A DNA stretch of 64,000 bases from Methyloligella sp. (GTDB lineage Bacteria; Pseudomonadota; Alphaproteobacteria; Rhizobiales; HXMU1428-3). The notes under the pieces are model-generated. The model was not told where the DNA came from, did not search any database, and worked only from the letters and a program-made list of their open reading frames with translations. Positions 33,948 through 43,286 of the stretch are shown here, piece by piece; position 1 is the first letter of the stretch, and each line of letters opens with the position of its first letter. The position numbers were made by a program, and so were the translations under genes. Where the stretch lies: NCBI GenBank assembly GCA_021604645.1, contig BQJJ01000003.1, forward strand, positions 1-64,000. The letters run 5' to 3'.

Positions 33948-34580
33948 TTAAAGATTTCGGACTATTTTTTCAACTACGCCATATATTTTGACGTTTATGC
34001 CATCGACAAAGATGACTTTGTTGGAGATTGCGGGGTCGTTGGTGGCTGTAATACAGGCTGTTACAGAGCCGGATGGCACGTAAAGGCGGAATATTGTTTT
34101 TGCTGTGAAATTTTCTTCATCTCTAAGTGATAGGCAGACAATATCATTTTCTTTTGGCAGTCTGTTGTGGTCGATGAAGACGATATCTCCATGTTTTATA
34201 TGAAGATTTTCCAAGCCATTTCCTTCAATGACGTGGAAATTTTCACTTCCGGGTGTATCGCTTTCAGAGTTGCCGATGAATTGTTTTAGTCGTTCATATT
34301 CTTCCTCACCAACGTCTGAAGGGCTTAGGGGGTGGCTACCTTCTTCATTGAAGCCTGTTTCTGGCGCCTGACCATCATAACCATAGCCCGTTAAATCATG
34401 GGCTTCAGCTAATGCTTTCATTATGCGATTACTTGGTGGAGTGATGTTGTCTGGTGTTTTTAAGAATTTTGTTAATGTAGCAGGGGCAACGCCAGCTTTT
34501 TCTGCGAATGGTGATGCTTTTAGCCCTGTTTCAAGAAGGGCGTGTTTTAGCCATTGTAATTTTTCCTGGCGATCATCCAC
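33948..34580 (-). CDS. LexA/CI-like repressor (HTH + S24 fold) lacking catalytic Ser
   Basis: A 210-residue protein. The N-terminal helix-turn-helix is at about 10-62 (LETGLKASPFAEKAGVAPATLTKFL). A linker follows, then an S24 peptidase-like domain (115-210: VIEGNGLENLHIKHGDIVFID ... TAKTIFRLY). In active LexA/CI proteins the G-x-S-M motif carries the nucleophile; here it reads G120-N-G122-L, so the Ser is Gly. The general-base Lys161 is kept. It should bind DNA and dimerise but not cleave itself, so DNA damage would not inactivate it in the usual way. Such genes also occur in phage remnants, but no phage genes are nearby. Confidence 0.8.
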   Translation of the reverse strand: MDDRQEKLQWLKHALLETGLKASPFAEKAGVAPATLTKFLKTPDNITPPSNRIMKALAEAHDLTGYGYDGQAPETGFNEEGSHPLSPSDVGEEEYERLKQFIGNSESDTPGSENFHVIEGNGLENLHIKHGDIVFIDHNRLPKENDIVCLSLRDEENFTAKTIFRLYVPSGSVTACITATNDPAISNKVIFVDGINVKIYGVVEKIVRNL

Positions 34581-34716
34581 TTTATTTTTCTTCCCTGCTT
34601 ATTGTTAGTTTTAACTTGGTTCGGGGAGTTTTTACTGCATGTAGGCTATAGTTTTGTACTACTGCTTGATGTGATGCGCAACCATCATGGGGGCGGTTTT
34701 TTATAGCCTTTGTTTT

Positions 34717-34753
34717 AACTAAGGCCGTTTTTATAATTAAAACAGCCTTAGTT
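34717..34753. terminator. Hairpin between S24-like gene and hydrolase
   Basis: AACTAAGGC (34717-34725) pairs with GCCTTAGTT (34745-34753). The inner GTTTT / AAAAC extends the stem. The plus-strand tail is CTTTATAATT; the minus strand has no T tract. It lies 29 bases beyond the hydrolase stop. Confidence 0.45.
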
Positions 34754-34781
34754 CTTTATAATTAACTAGCGTTATTTTTGT

Positions 34782-35453
34782 CTAATCGTCTTTTTCAATG
34801 AGCATTTTTGGAGTTACGCCTAATCTAAGGTCTAGATAATTATCAATGCTTTCCATTAAATTATCCATTTTACCTTCAAAGAAGTGATTAGCATCTTCCA
34901 AAACATCGTGAGTGATTACGATGCCTTTTTGAGTTTTGAGGCGGCTGACCAGATCTGTCACAGATTGGGCCGGGGCCACTCTATCTGCTGCGCCATTTAC
35001 AATGAGGCCAGAAGAAGGGCATGGTGCCAGGAAGCTGAAATCATAAAGATTAGCTGGTGGTGCTACTGAAATAAAACCGTCAATTTCAGGTCGTCTCATA
35101 AGTAGTTGCATTGAAATCCATGCGCCGAAAGAGGCGCCTGCAATCCAGCAAGTGCGTGCATCTGGATTTTGTGTTTGCAGCCAATCCAGGCAGCTTGCAG
35201 CATCTGACAATTCGCCCGGCCCATTATCGAAGACACCTTGACTGCGGCCAACTGAGCGAAAGTTGAAACGTAGTACGGAAAAACCGCGCTCCACATATGT
35301 GTAATAAAGATTGTAAACAATTTGATTGTTCATTGTTCCGCCAAATTGCGGATGAGGGTGTAAAAGGATGGCGATGGGTGAATCGCTGGCTTTATTATGG
35401 TGATAGCGGGCTTCAAGGCGCCCCGCAGGGCCATTTATAATAACTTCAGGCAT
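34782..35453 (-). CDS. Alpha/beta hydrolase
   Basis: A 223-residue cytoplasmic alpha/beta hydrolase. The oxyanion region is LLHPHPQFGGTMNN, the nucleophile elbow is GASFGAW (Ser about 118), the acid is probably Asp in GAADRVAP, and the catalytic His is in EDANHFFEG. The H-P-H-P-x-x-G-G-x-M form is typical of a widespread small hydrolase group. The substrate is unknown. In many alphaproteobacteria a gene of this kind lies divergent from iscR and the suf operon, as here, but its link to iron-sulfur assembly is unproven. Confidence 0.88.
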   Translation of the reverse strand: MPEVIINGPAGRLEARYHHNKASDSPIAILLHPHPQFGGTMNNQIVYNLYYTYVERGFSVLRFNFRSVGRSQGVFDNGPGELSDAASCLDWLQTQNPDARTCWIAGASFGAWISMQLLMRRPEIDGFISVAPPANLYDFSFLAPCPSSGLIVNGAADRVAPAQSVTDLVSRLKTQKGIVITHDVLEDANHFFEGKMDNLMESIDNYLDLRLGVTPKMLIEKDD

Positions 35454-35573
35454 ATCTTAGCTTGATTTCGTCCTGTTTGATACTTCGTACCATCTGTTAC
35501 TAGCAAGTTCGTGCGATAAAGCCAAAGAAAATATTATGGGGCATAAAAAAATATGCCTAAATCTCTTAATAGA

Positions 35574-35606
35574 ATACTTGACTTCCAGGGTCGGGAATTA
35601 TATTTC
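35574..35606 (+). promoter_or_regulatory. suf promoter with IscR-type operator
   Basis: The 25 bases at 35574-35598 match the type 1 IscR site: ATAcTTGACT on the left and TCGGGAAT on the right. TTGACT (35578-35583) doubles as the -35, and an AT-rich -10 (TATATT/TATTTC, 35599-35606) follows. Holo-IscR bound here would repress iscR and the downstream suf genes when iron-sulfur clusters are plentiful. Confidence 0.7.
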
Positions 35607-35724
35607 TAGTTTAGAATGATTTCAAATTAGGCTGTTTTGAGTTTTTTTTCCAGCTTTTTTTCAATTTGCTCCCCTTAAACTTTTTATGAGGGGGGGAACC
35701 CAAGAACAGGATTGAAGTGCTTAT

Positions 35725-36246
35725 ATGCAATTAAGTTCTAAAGGTCGCTATGCTGTTATGGCTATGGCTGATTTGGCTGATGAAGTCGCGCGGCTTGATC
35801 CGAGCCAATCATTAAGACCTCGGGCTATTGCGCAGGTCTCTGAACGACAAGCTATTTCTCAAGCATTTTTAGAACAGATTTTTATGAAATTACGCCGCGC
35901 TGGTTTGGTGACGAGTAGTCGTGGCCCTGGTGGTGGTTACATGTTAGCGCGTGATGCAGCTGAAATTTCCATTTTAGAAATTATGGAAGCTGTGGAAGAG
36001 CCTGTTCAGATGACACGTTGTTCCCTAACTGATGTGGGCGGCTGTGTTGCAGGACAGCGTTGTTTAACCCATGGGCTATGGCAAGATTTGGGATTGCACA
36101 TCAAAGATTTTTTAAAGAAAACCAGTTTAGCTGATGTGGTTTTGTCTGCCTCTGAGTTTGTTGAAACTATAAAAATATTTGAAGCTACGGCTGAAGATGA
36201 GATGCCTTCATTAAGTAAAACTCCTTTAAAAGAGGAGCAGTTGTGA
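35725..36246 (+). CDS. iscR: Rrf2 family iron-sulfur regulator IscR
   Basis: A 173-residue regulator. The N-terminal winged helix is MQLSSKGRYAVMAMADLA ... ISQAFLEQIFMKLRRAGLVTSSRGPGGGYML. The cluster-binding ligands are Cys99, Cys107, Cys113 and His116 (the last in CLTHGLW), with spacing like Escherichia coli IscR (C92, C98, C104, H107) apart from two extra residues. It binds a 2Fe-2S cluster and represses the suf operon in its holo form. It is the first gene behind an IscR-type operator and overlaps the desulfurase gene at the stop. Confidence 0.94.
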   Translation: MQLSSKGRYAVMAMADLADEVARLDPSQSLRPRAIAQVSERQAISQAFLEQIFMKLRRAGLVTSSRGPGGGYMLARDAAEISILEIMEAVEEPVQMTRCSLTDVGGCVAGQRCLTHGLWQDLGLHIKDFLKKTSLADVVLSASEFVETIKIFEATAEDEMPSLSKTPLKEEQL

Positions 36247-37451
36247 TGGGGCGAGTGTATCTGGATTATAATGCCTCTGCTCCTTTGCTTGAGCCAGCTA
36301 AAAAAGCGATGATTGAAGCTTTTGATGTTTTTGGTAATGGGTCGAGTGTTCACAATCAAGGCCGTGAGGTGCATGGACGTATTGAGGCGGCACGTGAGGC
36401 ACTTGCCAATATGGTGGGGGCTCGTGCCCAAGATGTTATTTTTACTTCTGGTGGAACTGAAGCGAATAATCTGGCGTTAACGCCGAGTTTGTTTCCTAAA
36501 GATATGCAGCCGCAAGCTCGGCTTTATGTATCTGGTATTGAGCATCCTTCTGTATTGAACGGAATGAGGTTTGAAAAAGATAAGATTACTGTTATCCCGG
36601 TGACGCGTGATGGTGTGGTTGATGTTGAGTGGCTACGTTCTGAATTGCTTAGCACTGAAGAAGCTGTCGATGAGACTAATAAAAATGAACCTAACAAAAA
36701 ACAAATAAAGCCTCTTTTGGTTTCTGTTATGGCGGCAAATAATGAAACCGGCATCGTTCAGCCGATTGCCGAGATTGCTGAGATTGTTCATGAAGCTGGT
36801 GGATTGCTTCATTCTGATTGTGTTCAGGTGCTTGGCAAGATGCCTTTGTTGCTTCCTATGACGAATGCCGATTTGATTTCTGTTTCGGCACATAAAATTG
36901 GCGGTCCGCAAGGGGTTGGAGCACTTATCTTGAAAGATGCTTCTGTTGTTTTAAGGGACCCTCTTGTTACTGGTGGTGGCCAAGAACTAAAGCGACGTGG
37001 TGGCACTGAGAATATGGCCGGCATTGTTGGTTTTGGAGCTGCTGCTGTTGCGGTAAGTGAAAGTTTTGCTGCAGACCAGGCGCGGATTAGAGATTTACGC
37101 GATCAATTAGAGACTGGATTGCAGGAAATTTCCCCGGATGCAGTTATTTTTGGAAAAGATGTCTCTCGTTTGGGGAATGTTTGTTGTTTTGCTGTGCCTG
37201 GATTTTCAGCAGAAACACAAGTTATTCAATTGGATTTGATGAATGTGTCTGTGAGCTCAGGTTCGGCTTGTTCTTCAGGCAAGGTTGATCATTCGCATGT
37301 TTTAAAAGCGATGGCTGTTAAAGAAAATATTAGTTTTGCAGCGCTTCGAATTTCTCTTGGTTGGGGAAGCAGCGTTGATGATGTGGAGCGTTTTTTAGAG
37401 GCATGGGAGGGTATTTATACTCGTGCCAAGAAGAGAGGGCATGCCGCATAG
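36246..37451 (+). CDS. Cysteine desulfurase (IscS/NifS type)
   Basis: A 401-residue PLP enzyme that takes sulfur from cysteine for cluster assembly. It begins VYLDYNASAPLL. The PLP lysine is in SVSAHKIGGPQGVGAL, and the catalytic loop is SVSSGSACSSGKVDHSHVL. The loop form is the class I (IscS/NifS) type, unlike the SufS later in the operon. GAGGAG precedes two possible starts, GTG at 36243 and ATG at 36246; the ATG has the better spacing. Two desulfurases in one suf operon is usual in this bacterial group. Confidence 0.93.
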   Translation: MGRVYLDYNASAPLLEPAKKAMIEAFDVFGNGSSVHNQGREVHGRIEAAREALANMVGARAQDVIFTSGGTEANNLALTPSLFPKDMQPQARLYVSGIEHPSVLNGMRFEKDKITVIPVTRDGVVDVEWLRSELLSTEEAVDETNKNEPNKKQIKPLLVSVMAANNETGIVQPIAEIAEIVHEAGGLLHSDCVQVLGKMPLLLPMTNADLISVSAHKIGGPQGVGALILKDASVVLRDPLVTGGGQELKRRGGTENMAGIVGFGAAAVAVSESFAADQARIRDLRDQLETGLQEISPDAVIFGKDVSRLGNVCCFAVPGFSAETQVIQLDLMNVSVSSGSACSSGKVDHSHVLKAMAVKENISFAALRISLGWGSSVDDVERFLEAWEGIYTRAKKRGHAA

Positions 37452-37516
37452 CAGACTAAAGTTTTTTTGAATTTTGATTTTAAATATAATTATAAGACGG
37501 CCTATTGGAGGCGATA

Positions 37517-38986
37517 ATGGCAGCAGTAAAAGAAACAATCGATCACGTTAAAGAGCTCGATTTAGACAAGTATAAATATGGCTTCACCACTGATATTGAA
37601 ACAGTGAAAGCGCCAAAGGGTTTGAATGAAGATATTGTCAAATTCATTTCAGCCAAAAAAGATGAACCCGAGTGGATGCTTGAATGGCGCTTGGATGCTT
37701 ATGAGCGCTGGTTGACTATGAAAGAGCCAGAATGGGCGAAGGTTGAGTATGAAAAACCTGATTTTCAGGACCTTTATTATTACGCGGCACCAAAGTCTAC
37801 TGAAGGGCCGAAAAGCCTTGATGAGGTTGATCCAGAATTATTAGCGACCTATGAAAAACTTGGTATTCCTTTGAAAGAGCAGGCTGTGCTTGCTGGTGTT
37901 GAGGGTGCGAAAGTTGCGATGGACGTGGTGTTTGACAGTGTTTCTGTTGTGACCACATTTAAGGAAGAACTGGCGAAAGCTGGTGTGATTTTTTGCTCGA
38001 TTTCTGAAGCGATTAAAGAGCACCCTGAATTGGTGAAGAAGTATCTTGGTACTGTTGTGCCGAAGTCTGATAATTTTTATGCCACTTTGAACTCCGCTGT
38101 TTTTTCTGATGGTAGCTTTGTTTACATTCCACCAGGGGTGCGTTGCCCTATGGAATTGTCAACTTACTTCCGGATTAATGAAGAGAACACTGGCCAATTT
38201 GAGCGCACGCTTATCATTGCTGATAAGGGTTCTTATGTAAGCTATCTTGAAGGTTGTACAGCGCCGATGCGCGATGAGAACCAGCTACACGCAGCTGTTG
38301 TTGAATTGATTGCTTTGGATGACGCTGAGATAAAATACTCGACCGTTCAGAACTGGTACCCTGGTGATAAAGACGGCAAGGGCGGGGTTTATAACTTTGT
38401 GACCAAGCGCGGTGATTGCCGTGGGGATAATTCTAAAATTTCCTGGACACAAGTTGAAACGGGCTCTGCGATCACCTGGAAATATCCAAGCTGTATTTTG
38501 CGCGGCGATAATTCTCAAGGTGAGTTTTATTCAATTGCGATCTCTAATGGGATGCAGCAAGTCGATAGTGGCACGAAGATGATCCATTTGGGCAAGAACA
38601 CATCCAGCCGGATTATCTCGAAGGGTATTTCTGCGGGTAAGTCTTCCAACACATACCGTGGATTGGTTTCGGCGCACAAGAAAGCCTCAGGGGCGCGAAA
38701 CTTTACGCAGTGCGATAGTTTGCTAATTGGTGATCAATGTTCGGCTCACACTGTGCCTTACATTGAAGCGAAAAACTCTTCGGCAACTTTTGAACATGAA
38801 GCGACAACGTCTAAAATTTCTGATGATCAGATGTTTTATGCGCAAGCTCGCGGGCTTAACGAAGAAGAAGCGGTGGCACTTATCGTGAACGGATTTGCAC
38901 GAGAAGTAATTCAAAAATTACCGATGGAATTCATGGCTGAAACACAGAGATTGATTGGCATTAGCTTAGAAGGTTCTGTTGGTTAG
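37517..38986 (+). CDS. sufB: Fe-S cluster assembly scaffold SufB
   Basis: A 489-residue SufB. Typical regions are [86 protein letters not shown] and [24 protein letters not shown], the last holding the Cys used for cluster building. It forms the SufBC2D scaffold complex. The ATG at 37517 follows TTGGAGG; the TTG four codons earlier is part of that ribosome-binding site. Confidence 0.97.
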   Translation: MAAVKETIDHVKELDLDKYKYGFTTDIETVKAPKGLNEDIVKFISAKKDEPEWMLEWRLDAYERWLTMKEPEWAKVEYEKPDFQDLYYYAAPKSTEGPKSLDEVDPELLATYEKLGIPLKEQAVLAGVEGAKVAMDVVFDSVSVVTTFKEELAKAGVIFCSISEAIKEHPELVKKYLGTVVPKSDNFYATLNSAVFSDGSFVYIPPGVRCPMELSTYFRINEENTGQFERTLIIADKGSYVSYLEGCTAPMRDENQLHAAVVELIALDDAEIKYSTVQNWYPGDKDGKGGVYNFVTKRGDCRGDNSKISWTQVETGSAITWKYPSCILRGDNSQGEFYSIAISNGMQQVDSGTKMIHLGKNTSSRIISKGISAGKSSNTYRGLVSAHKKASGARNFTQCDSLLIGDQCSAHTVPYIEAKNSSATFEHEATTSKISDDQMFYAQARGLNEEEAVALIVNGFAREVIQKLPMEFMAETQRLIGISLEGSVG

Positions 38987-39021
38987 AGCTGATTAGCGTT
39001 CCATAGAAGATAAGTTATTAG

Positions 39022-39036
39022 TCCAGCTTAGCTGGA
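39022..39036 (+). other. Short hairpin between sufB and sufC
   Basis: TCCAGC-TTA-GCTGGA is a perfect 6-bp stem with a TTA loop, the same loop and stem style as one hairpin in the sufA leader (43193-43207). It may stabilise or process the mRNA. There is no T tail. Confidence 0.4.
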
Positions 39037-39065
39037 GAAACAGATAAATAGACGGACATAGATTT

Positions 39066-39815
39066 ATGTTAGAGATTAAAAATTTACATGTAGAAGTTGA
39101 AGGTCAACCGATTTTGAACGGCATTGACTTGGTTATTCCTGATGGTGAAGTTCATGCGATTATGGGGCCAAATGGGTCTGGTAAATCGACACTATCTTAT
39201 GTGATTGCTGGTAAGGATGAGTATGACATCACTGATGGTGATATTCTTTATAATGGTGAAAGCATTTTAGAGATGGACCCGGCTGAGCGTGTTGCTGCTG
39301 GTTTGTTCCTTGCGTTTCAATACCCGATTGAAATTCCTGGTGTTGCAACCATGACATTTTTGCGCACAGCGATTAATGCAGTTCGTAAAGAGCGGGAGCA
39401 AGATGAACTTTCAATTCCTGACATGATGAAACTTATTCAAGCTAAAGCAAAAGATTTGGGTGTTAAGCCCGATATGCTAAAGCGTGGGCTTAATGTTGGC
39501 TTTTCTGGTGGCGAAAAGAAGCGCATGGAAATTTTGCAAATGGCGTTGCTTGATCCTGGCATGTGTATCTTGGATGAAACAGATAGTGGTTTGGATATTG
39601 ATGCTCTTCGTATCGTATCTGAAGGTGTGAATGCGCTTCGCTCAGAAACACGTTCTATGCTTGTGATTACTCACTACCAGCGTCTGTTGAACTATATCGT
39701 GCCTGATAAGGTACATGTGATGTCTGATGGCAAGATTGCTCGCACTGGCGGTAAAGAATTGGCTCTTGAACTTGAAGATGCTGGTTATGCTGAATATGAC
39801 GAAGAATTGGCTTAA
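39066..39815 (+). CDS. sufC: Fe-S assembly ATPase SufC
   Basis: A 249-residue ABC-type ATPase. Walker A is GPNGSGKST (about 35-43), the signature is [19 protein letters not shown], Walker B is [16 protein letters not shown], and the switch His is in VITHYQRLL. It drives shape changes in the SufBC2D scaffold. It follows sufB after 79 bases with a weak ribosome-binding site. Confidence 0.97.
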   Translation: MLEIKNLHVEVEGQPILNGIDLVIPDGEVHAIMGPNGSGKSTLSYVIAGKDEYDITDGDILYNGESILEMDPAERVAAGLFLAFQYPIEIPGVATMTFLRTAINAVRKEREQDELSIPDMMKLIQAKAKDLGVKPDMLKRGLNVGFSGGEKKRMEILQMALLDPGMCILDETDSGLDIDALRIVSEGVNALRSETRSMLVITHYQRLLNYIVPDKVHVMSDGKIARTGGKELALELEDAGYAEYDEELA

Positions 39816-39841
39816 TTAGCGTTTTACCTGGAGAGTGTTAA

Positions 39842-41149
39842 ATGGAACTTGTTAGAACAGAGGCTGAAAATGGCCTGATCTCTTTAAGCCAAGATGCCCC
39901 GCTGGATGGCCCGTCTTGGTTGAAAGATTTACAAGATAAGGCGCGCGCTGAATTTCAAGCGCTGGGCTTGCCGAACCGGCGTGTTGAAGAGTGGAAATAT
40001 ACAGACTTGAAAGCTGCGATGAAAGTGGCGTTTCAACCCGTTGATCAAGGTGACATTACGCAAGCTCAGGTCAATGAGCTGCTTGGATCTGATTTGGCTG
40101 AGCTTTCAACGCAGGCCCTTGTGTTTGTTGATGGGCAACTTAATGAAGGTCTCTCTGACCTTTCAGTTGGTGAGGGTGTGGAGATGCTCTCATTAAAAGC
40201 TGCATTGGCGGATGATGTAAGTTGGGTCAAACCAATTGGAACTGTCCAACAAAATGAACGTGATGCTGTGCAGGCTTTGAACCTTGTGCTTATGCAAGGT
40301 GGTGCTGCCATTAAAATTGCTGAACGCCAAGAAGTGAGCAAACCAATTCATTTGATTTTTGTCTCTACAGCTTCAAGTGAGAGCTCGGTTGCTTCGCGGT
40401 TGTTTTTTGATATTGGCGCGGGTGCCAATGTTGAGATTATTGAAAGTCATCTTTCTCTTCAGAACCAGGCGTCGCAAACTAACTTGGTGACAGAAGTTTT
40501 GGTAGGTGACTGGGCAAAAGTGCGCCACGTTAAATTTAACAATGACAATAAAGAGAGTGTTCATCTCTCGAATGTGATTGGTAAGCTTGGAAAAGAATCT
40601 GACTATGGTTTGTTTCAAGCCACTTTAGATGGCGGGCTGACACGTAACCAAGTTGAAATTCGTTATGATGGTGATGAGGCGAAAGCTGACATTTCTGGTG
40701 TAGCTTTGCTTAGTGGCAAGTCTCATGCAGACATGACTTTGGTTATGGATCATGCAGCTTTGGCTTGTGAGAGCCGTGAGCTTTTCAAAACTGTGCTTGA
40801 TGATGAAGGCCGGGCTGTATTCCAAGGGAAGGTTGTTGTTCAACCGGGCGCTCAGAAAACTGATGGTGAAATGATGAGCAAGGCGCTCTTACTATCTGAG
40901 TCAGCTGAATTTGATTCAAAGCCTGAGCTTGAAATTTATGCGGATGACGTGCTTTGTGGTCACGGTGCTACAACGGGCCAAATTGATGATGAGTTGTTGT
41001 TCTATCTAAAGGCAAGAGGCATTGCAGATGCTGAAGCCAGAGCTTTACTTATTCAGGCCTTTGTTGGTGAAGCACTTGAGCTGATTGAAAATGATACGCT
41101 TCGTGATTATGTGATTGACCAAACGTTAGCGTGGTATGAAAAAGCATAA
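39842..41149 (+). CDS. sufD: Fe-S assembly scaffold subunit SufD
   Basis: A 435-residue SufD. The N-terminal GLPNRRVEEWKYTDLK is diagnostic. The beta-helix core includes VIGKLGKESDYGLFQATLDGGLTRNQVEIRYDG, and the C-terminal YADDVLCGHGATTGQIDDELLFYLKARGI carries the conserved Cys and His of the SufB-SufD interface. CTGGAGAG precedes the ATG. Confidence 0.96.
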   Translation: MELVRTEAENGLISLSQDAPLDGPSWLKDLQDKARAEFQALGLPNRRVEEWKYTDLKAAMKVAFQPVDQGDITQAQVNELLGSDLAELSTQALVFVDGQLNEGLSDLSVGEGVEMLSLKAALADDVSWVKPIGTVQQNERDAVQALNLVLMQGGAAIKIAERQEVSKPIHLIFVSTASSESSVASRLFFDIGAGANVEIIESHLSLQNQASQTNLVTEVLVGDWAKVRHVKFNNDNKESVHLSNVIGKLGKESDYGLFQATLDGGLTRNQVEIRYDGDEAKADISGVALLSGKSHADMTLVMDHAALACESRELFKTVLDDEGRAVFQGKVVVQPGAQKTDGEMMSKALLLSESAEFDSKPELEIYADDVLCGHGATTGQIDDELLFYLKARGIADAEARALLIQAFVGEALELIENDTLRDYVIDQTLAWYEKA

Positions 41150-41153
41150 AATA

Positions 41154-41227
41154 AACCGAGGCAGTGCTTGAGCTCTTAGCATTTGCTCTGCCTTGGTTCG
41201 TTGGGCTTGCTTGCACTCACGAGAGTG
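41154..41227 (+). terminator. Two hairpins between sufD and sufS
   Basis: AACCGAGGCAG (41154-41164) pairs with CTGCCTTGGTT (41188-41198) with one G-U pair, and CACTC (41214-41218) pairs with GAGTG (41223-41227). Neither has a clean T tail, though TTTT and TTTTTTTT runs follow at 41238 and 41257. They may lower transcription of the second half of the suf operon. Confidence 0.45.
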
Positions 41228-41292
41228 AATTTGCTCTCTTTTATAATCGAGAGTAATTTTTTTTGAACGTCTTAATAGTAAGGTGAACTGAT

Positions 41293-42531
41293 TTGTTGGA
41301 TACAGCTAAAAAGGCATTTGATGTTGAAGCTATTAGACAAGATTTCCCGATTTTGTCGAGAGAGGTTTATGGCAAACCTTTGGTCTATTTGGACAATGGT
41401 GCGTCTGCTCAGAAACCAACATCAGTTTTAAAAGCGATTGAGCAAGCTTATGCAGCTGAGTATGCCAATGTTCATCGCGGTCTTCATTATTTAAGTAATA
41501 CAGCTACTGAACATTTTGAAGAGGCGCGCCGTAAGGTACAGACCTTTATAAATGCTGGTTCTGAAAATGAAATTATCTTCACGAAGAATGCTACAGAGGC
41601 CATAAATTTGGTCGCTAATTCTCTTGGGTTAGATGAAATAGGCGAGGGTGATGAAATTGTTCTCTCTATTATGGAGCATCATTCTAACATCGTTCCCTGG
41701 CATTTTTTGCGTGAGCGCAAGGGAGCCGTTATAAAGTGGGCACCTGTTGATGATCAGGGTAATTTCCTTCTTGATGAGTTAGAGGCATTATTGACGCCGA
41801 AGACAAAACTCATTGCCATTACTCAAATGTCGAATGTTCTTGGCACGGTTGTACCGATTAAAGAAATTACCAAACTTGCACATGAGCGGGGCATTAAAGT
41901 TTTGGTTGATGGTAGTCAAGGGGTTGTTCACATGCCCGTTGACGTTGTCGATTTAGATGCTGATTTCTATGTGTTTACCGGACATAAGCTTTATGGGCCT
42001 TCTGGCATTGGTGTTTTGTATGGTAAGATGGAATTGTTGGAGAAAATGTCTCCTTATATGGGGGGCGGAGAAATGATTGACACAGTCTCGACTGAGACGG
42101 TCACTTATGGTCATCTCCCTCATCGCTTTGAAGCCGGCACGCCGCCGATTGTCCAGGCGATTGGTTTAGGGGCTTCGATTGATTACATTCAATCAATTGG
42201 CCGCGATGCGATTAAGGCCCATGAAGATGAGTTAACTGCTTATGCTACTGGTGAACTTGAGAAATTAGATTTTTTACGTGTGATTGGTACTGCTGATAAT
42301 AAAGGCGGAATTTTTTCTTTTGAGTTAAATGGTGTGCATGCGCATGATGTGAGTACACTTATTGATCGCTCTGGCATTGCTGTTCGGGCTGGGACCCATT
42401 GTGCGGAACCGTTGCTTGCACGTTTTGAAGTAACGTCTACATGCCGTGCATCATTAGCGCTTTATAATAATAGAGCTGACATTGATGCGCTTGTTGCTGG
42501 ACTTAAGAAGTGTGCTGAATTTTTTGGATAA
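41293..42531 (+). CDS. sufS: Cysteine desulfurase SufS
   Basis: A 412-residue class II cysteine desulfurase. It opens DFPILSREVYGKPLVYLDNGASAQKP. The PLP lysine is in DFYVFTGHKLYGPSGIGVLYGK, and the catalytic Cys is in VRAGTHCAEPLL. SufS needs a sulfur acceptor (SufE or SufU); neither gene is in the window. The start is TTG at 41293 (a second TTG follows), placed 7 bases after AAGGTGA. Confidence 0.95.
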   Translation: MLDTAKKAFDVEAIRQDFPILSREVYGKPLVYLDNGASAQKPTSVLKAIEQAYAAEYANVHRGLHYLSNTATEHFEEARRKVQTFINAGSENEIIFTKNATEAINLVANSLGLDEIGEGDEIVLSIMEHHSNIVPWHFLRERKGAVIKWAPVDDQGNFLLDELEALLTPKTKLIAITQMSNVLGTVVPIKEITKLAHERGIKVLVDGSQGVVHMPVDVVDLDADFYVFTGHKLYGPSGIGVLYGKMELLEKMSPYMGGGEMIDTVSTETVTYGHLPHRFEAGTPPIVQAIGLGASIDYIQSIGRDAIKAHEDELTAYATGELEKLDFLRVIGTADNKGGIFSFELNGVHAHDVSTLIDRSGIAVRAGTHCAEPLLARFEVTSTCRASLALYNNRADIDALVAGLKKCAEFFG

Positions 42532-42591
42532 TGACTAAATTGCTTTGCAGGATTGTTCCTGAATGAGATGCGATTTTTTAAGGATGTTTTG

Positions 42592-43074
42592 ATGATGAGT
42601 GATGAAACTTCTAATCATGAATTGGATGAGATGAAGGTGGCCAATAAGGCTTTGAATTCGTCTGAGTCTAGTGTTGCAGTCGGTGGAGAGCAGGCGACAA
42701 GTGGGCACATGGCTGAGGTTGAAGCGGCTGCCTCAAAGGATGAGTTTCCACCTATTCCAGAAGATGAGATTAAGCGACTTACAAATGATATTATAGCTGC
42801 GATTAAGACGGTTTACGATCCAGAGATCCCGGTTGATATTTATGAGTTAGGTCTTATCTATAAGGTAGATATTGAAAATGATCGTTCTGTTCATGTAGAT
42901 ATGACGCTGACAACACCCGGTTGCCCGGTTGCGGGTGAGATGCCTGAATGGGTTGTTAATGCTGTTGTTGGTGTTGAAGGTGTTAAAAAGGCCAAGGTTG
43001 AGCTTACGTTTGATCCTCCTTGGGATATGAGCATGATGTCTGAAGAAGCCCGTTTTGCTTTGAACATGTTTTAA
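42592..43074 (+). CDS. sufT: SUF system DUF59 protein (SufT)
   Basis: A 160-residue protein. An acidic, low-complexity N-terminus of about 50 residues is followed by a DUF59/MIP18 domain (VYDPEIPVDIYELGLIYKVDI ... TLTTPGCPVAGEMPEWV), whose Cys is part of the family motif. SufT helps mature or transfer Fe-S clusters. The ATG at 42592 follows TAAGGATG; the frame extends to a TTG at 42553 without support. Confidence 0.92.
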   Translation: MMSDETSNHELDEMKVANKALNSSESSVAVGGEQATSGHMAEVEAAASKDEFPPIPEDEIKRLTNDIIAAIKTVYDPEIPVDIYELGLIYKVDIENDRSVHVDMTLTTPGCPVAGEMPEWVVNAVVGVEGVKKAKVELTFDPPWDMSMMSEEARFALNMF

Positions 43075-43167
43075 GGGTTCGCCCTTTTTGTTTATAATAC
43101 TTTTATCATTTTAACCTGGTGTTTATGAAAAGTTTTGGCCACACTGAATTATTTTATGAAGAAGGAA

Positions 43168-43254
43168 GTGCTCTACTTTAGAGTACGTACATGGCAGCTT
43201 AGCTGCCCGGCGCAAGCGCCGCACCGTCGGAGGAGCCCACCGCTTTAGCGGTGG
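43168..43254 (+). other. GC-rich four-hairpin leader before sufA
   Basis: Four stems lie in tandem: GTGCTCTA (43168-43175) / TAGAGTAC (43179-43186); GGCAGC-TTA-GCTGCC (43193-43207); CGGCG (43208-43212) / CGCCG (43217-43221); CCACCGC-TTTA-GCGGTGG (43237-43254). The stretch is far more GC-rich than its surroundings and ends 32 bases before the sufA start. It could be a mobile palindromic mosaic element, similar in form to RIME elements of rhizobia, or a regulatory 5' leader. Confidence 0.6.
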
Positions 43255-43286
43255 TATAGCCCGTGAGACAAATAAAGGAATAAAAG

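Noticed and set aside
29851..35453. Phage or genomic island around the S24-like repressor
   Set aside because: No integrase, phage structural gene, insertion sequence or tRNA-linked direct repeat is visible, and the neighbours are housekeeping genes.
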